From contig NZ_UNOZ01000008.1 of assembly GCF_900536025.1 (NCBI RefSeq), positions 40,655-104,654 of the forward strand: DNA of 64,000 nucleotides. Direction: 5' to 3'. Positions 45,351 through 55,700 of this stretch are shown piece after piece (the stretch's first letter is position 1; each line of letters starts with the position of its first letter). The position numbers and the translations under genes are program-made. The notes beneath the pieces are model-generated. The model was given only the letters and a program-made list of their open reading frames with translations. It had not been told where the DNA came from and ran no database searches. This DNA comes from Pseudomonas reidholzensis. GTDB taxonomy: Bacteria > Pseudomonadota > Gammaproteobacteria > Pseudomonadales > Pseudomonadaceae.

Positions 45351-46040
45351 TCAGGCCTCGCGCGCGAGCGTTTCGAGCACTTTGCGGGCGACCTGTGCGC
45401 TGGATGCCGGGTTTTGCCCGGTGATCAGGCGACCATCGCACACGACGAATTCCGCCCAGGCATCGATGTGGCTGGAATACTTGCCGCCGCGCGCGACCAG
45501 CTCGTTTTCGGTGAGAAAGGGCACCACCTTGTCCAGCTCCACCAGCTTTTCTTCGGTATTTGAGAAGCCGGTCACTTCACGGTCTTTGACCAGCAGGGTG
45601 TTGTCGCTGAGCTTGATGTTGAGCAAGCCCACCGCGCCATGGCACACCGCGGCCACCACGCCGCCCTGTTCGTAGATGCGCCGCGCCAGGTCCTGTAGCG
45701 CACTGTCGTTGGGGAAGTCCCAGATCACGCCGTGGCCGCCGGTGTAATAAATCGCGCTGTAGTCCTCGGCCTTGGCTTGGCCGGGGCTCAGGGTGCTGCC
45801 GAGGCGGTTCATGAAGGCCTTGTCGGCATACCATTGCCAGTCCAGCTCGGGCGCCATTTCCAGGCTCTTGGGGTCGATCGGCACATAGCCACCGTTGGGG
45901 CTGACGAAGTCGACGGCGTAGCCGTGCGCTTGGACCTCGTCGACAAAATGGACCGCTTCGCCCAGCCACAGCCCGGTTGCACGGTTGAGTGTCGGGTACT
46001 TGGCAGTGTTGGTCAGCACCACCAGGATCTTCTTGTTCAT
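45351..46040 (-). CDS. DJ-1/PfpI-family protein (type 1 GATase-like)
   Basis: 229 residues from ATG 46040 with GGAG eight bases before. The nucleophilic Cys elbow is VAAVCHGAVGLLN (residue ~134), with the family strand IYYTGGHGVIWDFPNDSAL ahead of it and a Glu in the early GLWLGEAVHF stretch. This is the Hsp31/glyoxalase III-like class that detoxifies methylglyoxal or repairs glycated proteins. Context gives no further clue. Confidence 0.9.
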   Translation of the reverse strand: MNKKILVVLTNTAKYPTLNRATGLWLGEAVHFVDEVQAHGYAVDFVSPNGGYVPIDPKSLEMAPELDWQWYADKAFMNRLGSTLSPGQAKAEDYSAIYYTGGHGVIWDFPNDSALQDLARRIYEQGGVVAAVCHGAVGLLNIKLSDNTLLVKDREVTGFSNTEEKLVELDKVVPFLTENELVARGGKYSSHIDAWAEFVVCDGRLITGQNPASSAQVARKVLETLAREA

Positions 46041-46286
46041 GGCCACGCTCCCATCGACAGCAAAGGGCCCGGTTGCACCGGGGCGCAGAGAAAACCTACT
46101 CAGCATAGCTGCCGATCAGGCCGACGCCATTCGCCGTAGGGCTGGCAACGCGCAGCCGCCCTCTGCATACCCCGGACGAATGTGCGCAGCCCGTGCCACG
46201 CCTGCTCGCAAGCATTGCAGAAAGCACCGTTCAGGCAGATGATGCGCGCATTGGGCGGCAACCCACCACATCAAGGATTGAACACA

Positions 46287-48353
46287 GTGGTCGCTAAAGG
46301 CAACGCACCCGGTCCCGCCATTCAGGTGGTCCACCTTACCCCCGCCGCAACGGTCGACGGCATGAGCGAGTCGATCAGCTGTCACGATTGGGCGCAGACC
46401 CGCCTGGGCGCGCTGCCGCACTGGCCACCGGCGTTGCGCATCGCCGTCGACATGATGCTGCAGTCGCCCTTTCCCTCGGCGTTGGTCTGGGGCACCGAGC
46501 TGACGGTGATTCACAATGACGCCTACCGGGCGCTGCTGCCGCGCCCGGATGGGGGCTTGGGCGCTGCGTTCGATACGTTGTGGCGCGAGCACTGGGCGAA
46601 CATCGGCCCCTGGGTGTTCAAGGCGCTGGGCGGGCACTCCAGCTTTGTCGAGGACACACCGGTCAGGATCGCGCTACCGGGCACGGGCGGGCACGCCTGG
46701 TTTGCCTTCAGCTATACCCCGATCAGGGACGACCACGGCGCGGTGGCCGGCTTTCTGCACACGGTGATCGACACCACGGCGAGCATCGAGACCATCGACG
46801 CCTGGCGCGAGCGCGCGTTGACCTTCGAAAAGCAGATCGCCCGCTACCGGGTCGACCGCGATCACATCTGGCAGTTGTCTCAGGATGCGATGATCGTGGT
46901 CAGCCGTGACCTGCGCCTGCAGGCGGCCAATCCGGCCTGGTACCAGATGCTCGGCTGGCGCGAGACGCAGTCGCCCGGCATGCCGCTCATCGACCTCGTC
47001 CACCCGGCCGATCGCCATGAGGCGTCTACCGCAGCGCTTGAGGTGTTGCACGGCAAGGGCGTCGACCAGATCGATACGCGGGTGCGCCACAGCGAGGGGC
47101 ATTACCGCTGGTTCCGCTGGAGCGCGCGGCTCGAAGGCGAGCTGTTGACGGCCGTCGGCCGAGATATCAGCAGTGAGCGCGAAGAGGCCATGCGCCAGAC
47201 CCAGGCGTTGCTGCGCAACAGCCAGCGCCTGGGCGCAGTGGGTCAGTTGGCCGGCGGCATGGCCCACGAGATGAACAACCTGCTCTCGGGGATCGGTGGC
47301 AGCCTCGAGTTGCTGCAACGGCGCTTCGCCCAGGGGCGCCTGGAGCGTATCGACAACTACGTGCAGCTGGCGCGCGACTCGGTGCAGCGGGCGATGCTCC
47401 TGACCCATCGCCTGCTGGCGTTTTCCAAGAACCAGCCGTTGTCGGCCAAACCCCTGGAGGTCAACCAGCATCTGCTGGCCCTTGAGCCGATGTTGCTGCA
47501 GGCGCTCGGCCCCGAGATGCGCCTGCAATGGCAACTGGACATGGCGCCCTGGCGCGTGCGAGTGGATGCCGGCCAGCTGCAGAACGCCCTGATCAACCTG
47601 TGTGCCAACGCTCGCGATGCCTGCCTGCCGTCCGGCACCTTGACCCTGCGCACCGCCAACCAGCGGCTGACCAGCAGCGACCCTGAGGACAGCGGCCTGC
47701 CGGCCGGTGACTACGTCGCGATCCACCTCGAAGACGATGGCCATGGCATGACCGCCGAAGATGTCGCACGGGCATTCGAGCCGTTCTTCACCACCAAGCC
47801 TGCTGGCCGCGGCGCGGGGTTGGGGCTGTCGATGGTCTATGGGTTTGTCAGCCAGTCAGACGGCCATGTGTGGATCGAGTCGACCCTGGAGCAGGGTACC
47901 CGGGTCGTGCTGCTGTTCCCGCGCTGCCTGGAGGCGCTGGAGGAACCTGCGCCAGTCGAACCGCTGGCGGCCCTGCAAGCGGCGCGCGGCGAGCGCCTGC
48001 TGTTGATCGACGACGAAACCAACCTGCGCAAGCTGATGAAGGAAGCGTTGGTCGACCATGGCTTCGAGGTGCATGACGTGGCGGATGCCAACGCCGCCAT
48101 GGCGCAGTTCCGCCATAACGGCGCGTTCGACCTGGTGATCACCGACATCGGCTTGCCGGGGGGCTTCAGCGGGCGTCAGTTGGCCAAGGCCATGCGCTTG
48201 CTCAAGCCAGAACAGAAGATCCTCTTCATCACGGGCTACACCGAGGACCCCGTCGAACAGCAGTTGCTCGACGAGCCGGGCACGGCCCTGATGCTCAAGC
48301 CGTTTTCCCTGAGCCTGCTGGTCGGCCAGGTGCAACGCCTGTTCAACCCCTGA
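46287..48353 (+). CDS. PAS-containing hybrid sensor histidine kinase
   Basis: 688 residues from GTG 46287, which has AAGGA nine bases upstream; no ATG is better placed. Two PAS domains come first: one covering ~30-160 (ALVWGTELTVIHNDAY) and a classical PAS/PAC at ~185-300 (VSRDLRLQAANPAWYQMLGW). HisKA (GGMAHEMNNLLSG), HATPase (NLCANARDAC, DDGHGM, GAGLGLSMVYGF) and a receiver (LLIDDETNLRK, phospho-Asp in LVITDIGLPGG) follow. It is cytoplasmic. It converges on another hybrid kinase; the two stop codons form the arms of one palindrome. Confidence 0.93.
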   Translation: MVAKGNAPGPAIQVVHLTPAATVDGMSESISCHDWAQTRLGALPHWPPALRIAVDMMLQSPFPSALVWGTELTVIHNDAYRALLPRPDGGLGAAFDTLWREHWANIGPWVFKALGGHSSFVEDTPVRIALPGTGGHAWFAFSYTPIRDDHGAVAGFLHTVIDTTASIETIDAWRERALTFEKQIARYRVDRDHIWQLSQDAMIVVSRDLRLQAANPAWYQMLGWRETQSPGMPLIDLVHPADRHEASTAALEVLHGKGVDQIDTRVRHSEGHYRWFRWSARLEGELLTAVGRDISSEREEAMRQTQALLRNSQRLGAVGQLAGGMAHEMNNLLSGIGGSLELLQRRFAQGRLERIDNYVQLARDSVQRAMLLTHRLLAFSKNQPLSAKPLEVNQHLLALEPMLLQALGPEMRLQWQLDMAPWRVRVDAGQLQNALINLCANARDACLPSGTLTLRTANQRLTSSDPEDSGLPAGDYVAIHLEDDGHGMTAEDVARAFEPFFTTKPAGRGAGLGLSMVYGFVSQSDGHVWIESTLEQGTRVVLLFPRCLEALEEPAPVEPLAALQAARGERLLLIDDETNLRKLMKEALVDHGFEVHDVADANAAMAQFRHNGAFDLVITDIGLPGGFSGRQLAKAMRLLKPEQKILFITGYTEDPVEQQLLDEPGTALMLKPFSLSLLVGQVQRLFNP

Positions 48354-48363
48354 CGCGGCGTCA
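48351..48363. other. Palindrome formed by two convergent stop codons
   Basis: TGACGCGGCGTCA: the outer TGA/TCA are the stops of the two kinases. The palindrome is 13 bases with an unpaired centre. No T tract is present, so it is not a standard terminator. Confidence 0.6.
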
Positions 48364-49971
48364 TTGCTTGCCGAGGATTCGCGCCACCTGCTCCTGCAGG
48401 TGACCCAGCTCGAAGGGCTTGCAGATCAGTTGCATGCCCGCCTCGAGAAAATCTTCGCGGGCCATGGCCGTCTCGGCATAGCCGGTAATGAACAGCACCG
48501 GCAGGTCGGGGCGCAGCTTGCGGGCGATTTCCGCCAATTGCCGGCCGTTCATGCCGGGCAGGCCGACATCGCTGATCAGCAGGGCGATCGGCTGTGGTGA
48601 CTGCAGGACCTGCAGCGCTTCGTTGGCATTGCTGGCGGTGTGGCACATCAGGCCATCGTCGCTCAGCGCCTGCGACAACAGCTGGCGCACATGCCGGTCG
48701 TCTTCGACCAGCAGCACCTCGGCGCTGGCCCCCGACGGCGGTCGCGCCACCGTAGCCGGTGGCGTCAGCGGTGTGGCTTGGCCCGGGTGACGTGGCAGGT
48801 ACAGGTCGACCTGGGTGCCACGGCCGATTTCGCTGTGCAGCACCACATGGCCCTGCGATTGCTTGCTGAAGCCATAGACCATCGACAGCCCCAGGCCGAT
48901 GCCCTGGCCCACCGGCTTGGAGCTGAAAAACGGCTCGAAGGCGCGGTCCAGGGTACTTTGCGACATGCCGTGGCCCGTGTCGCTGATGCTCAGGCACAGG
49001 TAATCGCCACTGTGCAGTTGCGCGCCGGTGAACCGCGAGCCGTCGATGTGCTGGTTGCTCGCCTCGACCTTCAACTCACCGCCACTGGGCATCGCCTCGC
49101 AGGCATTCAGCAGCAGGTTGTCCAGGGCCTCCTGGAGCTGCGCGCCGTCGGCTTGCACCGGCCACAGGTCGGCGGGTACCCGCAACTGCAACACCACCGA
49201 GGCATTCACGCTTGCCCGCAAGCCCTCGGGGGCGAGCATCGTGCGCAGATCGACGCTGCGGCTGTCCAACGATTGCCGAGAAGAAAACGCCAACAAGCGG
49301 TGGGTCAGGCGGGCGGCGCGTTGCACCGCTTCCTGCCCCATGCGCAACACCCCGGCGAGTTTCTCCGGGCGGCCGTGCTGCAGATGTCGGTCGATCAGCT
49401 CGAAGCTGCCGCCAATGCTGGTCAGGAGATTATTGAAGTCGTGCGCTACGCCGCCGGCCAACTGGCCAATGGCATCCATCTTGCGCGCCTGGTGCAACGC
49501 CTGGACTTCGTGGTGACGCTGCTCCAGCTGTTTTTCCAGCTGTTGATTGAGTTTGAGCAGTTGATCGCGCGCCACGTACTGCCGGCGCCGCGCGCGCAGG
49601 GCAGACTGGCTCAGGTTGAGCAGCTGACTGTCGTTGAGCGGCAGTTGCAAGAGCAGCAGGTTACCCAGGCGTTCGCGTGGCGGCCCGGTTGCCGGGGCGT
49701 GCTGGGCAGACAACAACACGATGGGCAGATCGGACCAGTCTGGCTGGCCATCGATAAAAAGCTGCAAGGGCGAGTGCTGGTCGTCCGACAGGCTTTCTTC
49801 GGCGACGATCGCCACGCCTACGCCTTCCTCCAGCCAGCCGCCGAGGCAGGCGATGTCGGTGGTGCGCTGGCAACCGATCCCGGCAGCCGCGAGCATCTTG
49901 CTGGCGTGCGCACCCATTCGCGCTGGCGCGAGGATCAGCGCACGCTCGTCAAGTGACAGCGAAGCGGCCAA
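48361..49971 (-). CDS. Hybrid histidine kinase with N-terminal receiver-like domain
   Basis: 536 residues. The first ~125 residues fold like a degenerate receiver (ALILAPARMGAHASKMLAAA, LPIVLLSAQHAPA) without a clear Asp. A coiled coil (LLKLNQQLEKQLEQRHHEVQ) leads to HisKA (GGVAHDFNNLLTS, His ~181), HATPase (NLLLNACEAM, DTGHGM, GIGLGLSMVYGF) and a C-terminal receiver (LLVEDDRHVR, phospho-Asp in LLISDVGLPGMNG). It has no membrane segment. Probably signals with the convergent kinase or an unlinked regulator. Confidence 0.92.
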   Translation of the reverse strand: MAASLSLDERALILAPARMGAHASKMLAAAGIGCQRTTDIACLGGWLEEGVGVAIVAEESLSDDQHSPLQLFIDGQPDWSDLPIVLLSAQHAPATGPPRERLGNLLLLQLPLNDSQLLNLSQSALRARRRQYVARDQLLKLNQQLEKQLEQRHHEVQALHQARKMDAIGQLAGGVAHDFNNLLTSIGGSFELIDRHLQHGRPEKLAGVLRMGQEAVQRAARLTHRLLAFSSRQSLDSRSVDLRTMLAPEGLRASVNASVVLQLRVPADLWPVQADGAQLQEALDNLLLNACEAMPSGGELKVEASNQHIDGSRFTGAQLHSGDYLCLSISDTGHGMSQSTLDRAFEPFFSSKPVGQGIGLGLSMVYGFSKQSQGHVVLHSEIGRGTQVDLYLPRHPGQATPLTPPATVARPPSGASAEVLLVEDDRHVRQLLSQALSDDGLMCHTASNANEALQVLQSPQPIALLISDVGLPGMNGRQLAEIARKLRPDLPVLFITGYAETAMAREDFLEAGMQLICKPFELGHLQEQVARILGKQ

Positions 49972-50073
49972 GGTGACTCTCCTGAAAACACTGGGCAGGC
50001 CCGGGAATGACCCTACCTTCTATGCTCTGGACCACCGCCCTTCGGCCAGGGTTCAATTGTCTTGATGACGTCG

Positions 50074-51132
50074 CTACAGGCCTTGCTGAAGGAACGGGTC
50101 ATCGGGGTTTTGCCGCTCCAGTTCGGCAAGCAATACCTGCACATTCTGCAGCTGCCCGGTTTCTTTCCAGTACTGGATCAGCAGGACCCGTGCCTTGCGA
50201 TTGGCCGGTTGCCGCGCCAGCACGGTCTCCAACTGCTTCTGCGCCGCCTCGACCTGCTCCAGCTGGTGCAGGGTCACGGCCAGCTCGTAGCGATAATCGG
50301 TATTCTCGGGCTCCAGTTCGACCGCGCGGGAGAACGCCAAGAGGGCGTATTCGGCCTGTGCGTGGCGGGTCAGCCAGAGGCCCAGCTGGTGCTGCAGGAA
50401 CGCCGAGTCCGGGCGCAGCGCCAGGGCTTTGGCGAGCACTTGGCGGGAGGCGTCGTGCTGGCCCTGCTGTTCCAGCACGCGCACCTGGGTGGCCAGGGCG
50501 TCGAGGTCGTCCGGGGCTTGCTGGAGGCTGCGTTGCAGAGCGGCCTCGGCTTGCGGGTAATCGTCCTCGTGCAGGTACAGGCGGGCCAGGTGAACCTGCG
50601 CCGCCGGGTCGTCGGGTTGTGCCTCGAGCGCCTGTTGATACTGTTCGAGGGTGTGCTGCAGCGGCCCGAAGTACAGGCCGATGGCATCCGGGTCCAGGCC
50701 CAGCAGGGCATCCACGGCGGCGAAACGCACGCTCTGCTCGTCGTCGTCCAGCAGTGGCCCGAGGACCAGGCTGCGCTGGGCGGCGGGCAGTAGCCGGCGG
50801 ATACTCGCGATGGCGGCGCGGCGCACCAGGGGGTCGCCGTGCTGCAGGTCGAGCTTGGCCAGTTCGAGGGCCTTGGGCGACGGGTAATTGGCCAGTTCGG
50901 CGTACAGCGCCGCGCGGCGGATGGGCGGCAGGTCATCGCGCTGCAGTTGTTGGTAGAGCACCCGTGCGGCGCCGGGCAGGCCTTCGTGGGCCTGGCGCAA
51001 GGCTTTGCCGTAGCTGTGTGGCGGCAGGGCCGGCGCGAGGGTGGGGGCGTCGCTGCGCGACAGGTAGCCGATCACGGCCGATACCAGGATCAGGAGCAGC
51101 AGGGCGATCAGGTAGCGACGGTGTCTGGGCAT
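50074..51132 (-). CDS. Membrane-anchored TPR/HEAT-repeat protein
   Basis: 352 residues from ATG 51132. An N-terminal anchor (RRYLIALLLLILVSAVIGYL) is followed by a HEAT-like region (RRAALYAELANYPSPKALEL, VRRAAIASIRRLLP, VRFAAVDALLGLDP) and then four or more TPR units (VHLARLYLHEDDYPQAEAAL, YRYELAVTLHQLEQVEAAQK). It is periplasmic by topology. Such proteins act as assembly scaffolds; the middle resembles the repeat region of multihaem cytochrome-associated TPR proteins, but no haem-binding CxxCH is present. Confidence 0.82.
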   Translation of the reverse strand: MPRHRRYLIALLLLILVSAVIGYLSRSDAPTLAPALPPHSYGKALRQAHEGLPGAARVLYQQLQRDDLPPIRRAALYAELANYPSPKALELAKLDLQHGDPLVRRAAIASIRRLLPAAQRSLVLGPLLDDDEQSVRFAAVDALLGLDPDAIGLYFGPLQHTLEQYQQALEAQPDDPAAQVHLARLYLHEDDYPQAEAALQRSLQQAPDDLDALATQVRVLEQQGQHDASRQVLAKALALRPDSAFLQHQLGLWLTRHAQAEYALLAFSRAVELEPENTDYRYELAVTLHQLEQVEAAQKQLETVLARQPANRKARVLLIQYWKETGQLQNVQVLLAELERQNPDDPFLQQGL

Positions 51133-51236
51133 CGGCCGGTCCGGTGGGGCAGGAGGGATGAGCTTGGGGGAGCTGGGTGGGAAATGCAATCTTGCCGGGG
51201 GCGAGTTACCTGATGGGCCTGAACCGATCAACAGGC

Positions 51237-51270
51237 AAAAAAAGCCCCGCAAGCCAAAGACCAGCGGGGC
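51237..51270 (-). terminator. Terminator of the efflux operon
   Basis: On the minus strand GCCCCGC (51270-51264) pairs with GCGGGGC (51250-51244), followed by seven T (51243-51237). It lies 46 bases after the oprN-type stop. Confidence 0.85.
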
Positions 51271-51315
51271 AAACGGTTGGGGGAGGAGCCAACCAAAGGA
51301 GTCGTTGAAACAGGT

Positions 51316-52731
51316 TTACTTCACGCTGGCCACCGCCTCAGGCTGCCAGCCGCCACCCAGGGCCTTGTAGATCGCGACAATCCCGCGATACAGCTCGACC
51401 TCGCCCTGGGCCTGGGCATCTTCGGCGCTCAAGCGCTCGCGCTCGGCGTCGAGCAGCACCAGGTAGTCCACCGTGCCCTCGCGATAGCGCACCGAGGCCA
51501 GCTCGGCCGCCCTGCGGCTGGCATCGCTCTGGCGCATCAGCGCCTGCAGGCGCTGCTGACGCTTGCCGTAATCGCTGAAGGCATTCGATGACTCTTCCAG
51601 CGCCAGCAGCACCTGCTGCTCATAGGTCGCCAGGGCCCCGTCGGCATCCGCCTTGGCGCCGCGCAAGCGTGCCCGCACGCTGCCCAGGTCGAAGGCTGCC
51701 CAGGTAATGCTCGGGCCAAGCGCCCAGGCATTGGCCGCCGACGAACCGATCTGCGAGCCGCGCGCCGCGGTAAAGCCCAGGAAGCCGCTGAGGCTGACCC
51801 GCGGGAACAGGTCGGCCGTGGCCACGCCGACCGTCGCCGTGGCCGCCGCCAACTGGCGTTCGGCACTGCGAATGTCCGGGCGACGGCGCAACAGCTCACC
51901 CGGGTCACCCACCGGCAGCGCCTTGGCAATCGCCGGCAACTGCTTGGGCGACAGGTCGACCGTCAGCGCATCCGGGCGCTGGCCGAGCAGGGTGGCGATG
52001 CGGTTGCGGGCGCGCACCTGCTCCGCCTGCAGTTGCGGCACCGTGGCTTCTACTGCCGCCAGGCGCGCATCGGCGCGGACCACATCGAGCTCGTTGCCGA
52101 CACCGGCATCGCGCAAGGTTTCGGTGATGCTGCGCGAGTCCTGCTGGGTCTTGAGGTTGGCCAGGGCGATCTTCTCGCGCAGTTGCGCACCGCGCAGCTG
52201 GCCATAGGCATCCACCAGCTCGGCGATCAGGCTGACCTGCAACTGCTGCAGGTCGGCTTCGGCCGCCGCTTCCTGGGCCTCGCTGGCCTCGATCTGGCGC
52301 TGGATGCGGCCGAACAGGTCGAGCTCCCAGGCCATGTCCAGGCCCAGGTCGTAGCGCTCGCTGTTGACCCGCTGCTCGGTCTGGCCAGGCACCTGACCTT
52401 TGCCGAGGTCGCTGCTGGCACGGCTGCTGACCACCGGCAGGTTGTCGTTTTCGGCATCCTCGCGGATCGAACGCGCCGCCTTGAGCCGAGCGAACGCCAC
52501 GCGCAGGTCGCGGTTGCCCTCCAGCGACGCCTGCACCAGCTGGTTCAGCGCCGGGTCGTCGAACTGCTTCCACCACACCGCTTCGAAGCGGCTGCGGTCG
52601 AACGCCTTGGCCTGCAGCTGGCTGTCCAGCTGCGCAGGCTCGGTGGCCGGCGCCTGGTAGTCAGGGCCTACTGCGCAGGCCGCCAGGGCCAGTGCCAGCA
52701 GGCTTGGGGTCAGGGGTTTGAGCAGGTTCAT
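51316..52731 (-). CDS. oprN: Outer-membrane efflux lipoprotein (OprN type)
   Basis: 471 residues. Lipoprotein signal (MNLLKPLTPSLLALALAAC, Cys 19). Two TolC-type repeats: WWKQFDDPALNQLV at the start of the periplasmic part, LRVAFARLKAARS, and in the second LLRRRPDIRSAERQLAAATA with VGVATADLFPRVSL. It forms the trimeric exit duct for MexEF. It overlaps mexF by four bases (ATGA) and ends at a terminator. Confidence 0.92.
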   Translation of the reverse strand: MNLLKPLTPSLLALALAACAVGPDYQAPATEPAQLDSQLQAKAFDRSRFEAVWWKQFDDPALNQLVQASLEGNRDLRVAFARLKAARSIREDAENDNLPVVSSRASSDLGKGQVPGQTEQRVNSERYDLGLDMAWELDLFGRIQRQIEASEAQEAAAEADLQQLQVSLIAELVDAYGQLRGAQLREKIALANLKTQQDSRSITETLRDAGVGNELDVVRADARLAAVEATVPQLQAEQVRARNRIATLLGQRPDALTVDLSPKQLPAIAKALPVGDPGELLRRRPDIRSAERQLAAATATVGVATADLFPRVSLSGFLGFTAARGSQIGSSAANAWALGPSITWAAFDLGSVRARLRGAKADADGALATYEQQVLLALEESSNAFSDYGKRQQRLQALMRQSDASRRAAELASVRYREGTVDYLVLLDAERERLSAEDAQAQGEVELYRGIVAIYKALGGGWQPEAVASVK

Positions 52732-55700
52732 GCGTGGTGCTCCAGCGGTTTGGCGTGCGCCGCCTTGCGGGCCTGGCGACGCTCGACGGATCGACGGATG
52801 AGGACGAAAAACACCGGCGTCAGGAACAGGCCGAACACGGTCACGCCGATCATCCCGGAGAACACCGCGACGCCCATCGCATGGCGCATTTCGCTACCGG
52901 CTCCGGAGGAGAACACCAGCGGTACCACGCCCATGATGAAGGCGATCGAGGTCATCAGGATCGGCCGCAGGCGCAGGCGGCAGGCTTCCAGCACTGCAGC
53001 CAGCGGGTCCAGGCCCTCGGCCTGTTTGTCCTTGGCGAACTCGACGATCAGGATCGCGTTCTTGCACGCCAGGCCCACCAGCACGATCAGGCCGATCTGG
53101 GTGAAGATGTTGTTGTCGCCCCCCGACAGGATCACCCCGGTAATGGCCGACAGCAGGGTCATTGGCACGATCAGGATCACCGCCAGCGGCAGGCTCCAGC
53201 TTTCGTACTGAGCGGCCAGCACCAGGAACGCCAGCAGTACGCAGAGCGGGAACACCAGCAGCGCGGTATTGCCCGAGAGGATCTGCTGATACGTCAGGTC
53301 GGTCCACTCGTAGGTCATGCCGTTGGGCAGTTCTGCCTTGAGCAGCTTCTCGACGGCGGCCTCGGCCTGGCCCGAGCTGTAGCCCGGTGCCGCGCCACCG
53401 TTGATTTCAGCGGTGATGAAGCCGTTGTAGTGCATCACCCGATCCGGCCCGGAGGTGTCGCTGACCTTGAGGAAGGTCGCCAGCGGGATCATCTCGCCGA
53501 CGTTGTTGCGCACCTTCAGCTGGCCGATCTGCTCGGCGTCGAGGCGGAACTGCTGCTCAGCCTGGACGTTGACCTGGTAGGTCCGGCCAAAGCGGTTGAA
53601 GTCGTTGGTGTACAACGAACCCAGGTAGATCTGCAGGGTGTCGAAGATGTCGGTGATGGCCACGCCGTGGGTCTTGGCCTTTTCCCGGTCGATGGCGGCA
53701 TCGACCTGCGGCACGTTGACCTGGAAGCTGGTGAATAGCCCGGCCAGTTCCGGCACGTTGTGGCTCTTGGCGATGATGTTCTGGGTTTCCTGGTACAGCG
53801 CTTCGTAGCCCAGGTTGCCACGGTCCTCGATCTGCAGGCGGAAACCGCCAATGGTGCCCAGGCCTTGTACCGGCGGCGGCGGGAAGATCGCGATGTAGGC
53901 GTCCTGGATGTCGGCGAACTTGGCGTTCAGCGCGGCAGCGATGGCCGCGGCCGACTGGCTCGGGTCCTTGCGCTCATCGAACGGCTTGAGCGGGGTGAAC
54001 ACGATGCCGCTGTTCGGGCTGTTGGTGAAGCCGTTGATCGACAGGCCCGGGAAGGCCACCGAGTCGGCCACGCCAGGTTGGTCCAGGGCGATCTCGCTCA
54101 TGCGCTTGATCACCGCTTCCGTGCGATCAAGGCTCGCCGCGTCAGGCAGTTGGGCGAAGGCCACCAGGTACTGCTTGTCCTGGGCCGGGACGAAACCGGT
54201 CGGGGTCGACGAGAAGCCCAGGTAGGTCAGGGCCATCAGCCCGGCATAGACGAACAGGGCGATGCCGCTGGAGCGGATGACCCGGCCCACGCCGGCGACA
54301 TAGCGAATGCTGGCGCGGTCGAAGAAGCGGTTGAACGGGGCGAACAGCCAGCCACCGAACAGGCGCTCGAGCAGGCGCGAGAAGCGGTCCTTGGGTGCGT
54401 TGTGCTCCTTGAGCAGCACGGCGGCGAGGGCCGGCGACAGGGTCAGCGAGTTGAAGGCCGAGATCACGGTGGAGATGGCGATGGTCAGCGCGAACTGCTT
54501 GTAGAACTGCCCGGTGAGGCCCGAGATGAACGCGGCCGGCACGAACACCGCGCAGAGTACCAGGGCGGTGGCGATGATCGGCCCGGTGACTTCGCTCATG
54601 GCCTTTTGCGTGGCCTCGAGCGGTTTCAGGCCAAGGCCGATATTACGCTCGACGTTTTCCACCACGACGATGGCGTCATCGACCACGATGCCGATCGCCA
54701 ATACCAGGCCGAACAACGACAAGGCATTGAGCGAGAAGCCGAACAGGTGCATCACCGCAAAGGTACCGATCAGCGACACCGGCACGGCCAGCAGCGGGAT
54801 GATCGAGGCACGCCAGGTCTGCAGGAACAGGATCACCACCAGCACGACCAGGATCAGCGCTTCGAACAGGGTGTGCACCACCGCTTCGATCGAGCCCCGG
54901 ACGAACACGGTCGGGTCGTAGACGATGCTGAAGTCCATCCCCTCGGGGAAGTCCTTTTTCAGCTCGGTCATCTTCGCCCGGACCTCGTCGGAGATCTCGA
55001 TGGCGTTGGAGCCTGGGCGCTGGAAGATCGGGATGGCCACTGCCGGCTGGTTGTTCAGCAGCGAACGCAGGGCGTACTGGCTGGAACCCAGCTCGACCCG
55101 GGCGATGTCCTTCAGGCGGGTGATTTCGCCATCGGCACCGGCGCGGATGATGATGTTTTCGAACTCTTCCTCGTTGACCAGCCGGCCCTGGGTGTTGATC
55201 GACAGCTGGAAGCTGGTCGAGCCGGGGGCAGGTGGCGCACCGAGCTGGCCGGCGGCGACCTGGCGGTTCTGCTCGCGAATGGCCGCGACCACGTCGGTGG
55301 CGGTCAGGTTGCGCGAGGCGGTCTTGTTCGGGTCGAGCCAGACCCGCAGCGAGTAGTCGCCCATGCCGAACAGCTGCACGTCACCGACGCCGCCGAGGCG
55401 GGCCAGCTCATCCTTGATATTGAGGATGGCGTAGTTGGACAGGTAGAGCATGTCGTAGCGCTGGTCTGGCGAGGTCAGGTGGACGACCATGGTCAGGTCC
55501 GGCGAGGCCTTGTCGACGGTGATGCCGATGCGCGTGACTTCTTCCGGCAGCTTGGGCTGGGTGCGGGTCACGCGGTTCTGCACCTGCACCTGCGCGTTGT
55601 CCAGGTCGGTGCCCAGGGCAAAGGTGATGGTCAGGGTCAGCTTGCCGTCGGCGGTGGACTGCGAGGACATGTAGAGCATGTTCTCGACACCGGTGATGGC

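Noticed and set aside
51244..51270. Terminator for the TPR/HEAT gene
   Set aside because: The T tract is on the minus strand at the end of oprN, upstream of the TPR gene, so it ends the efflux operon.
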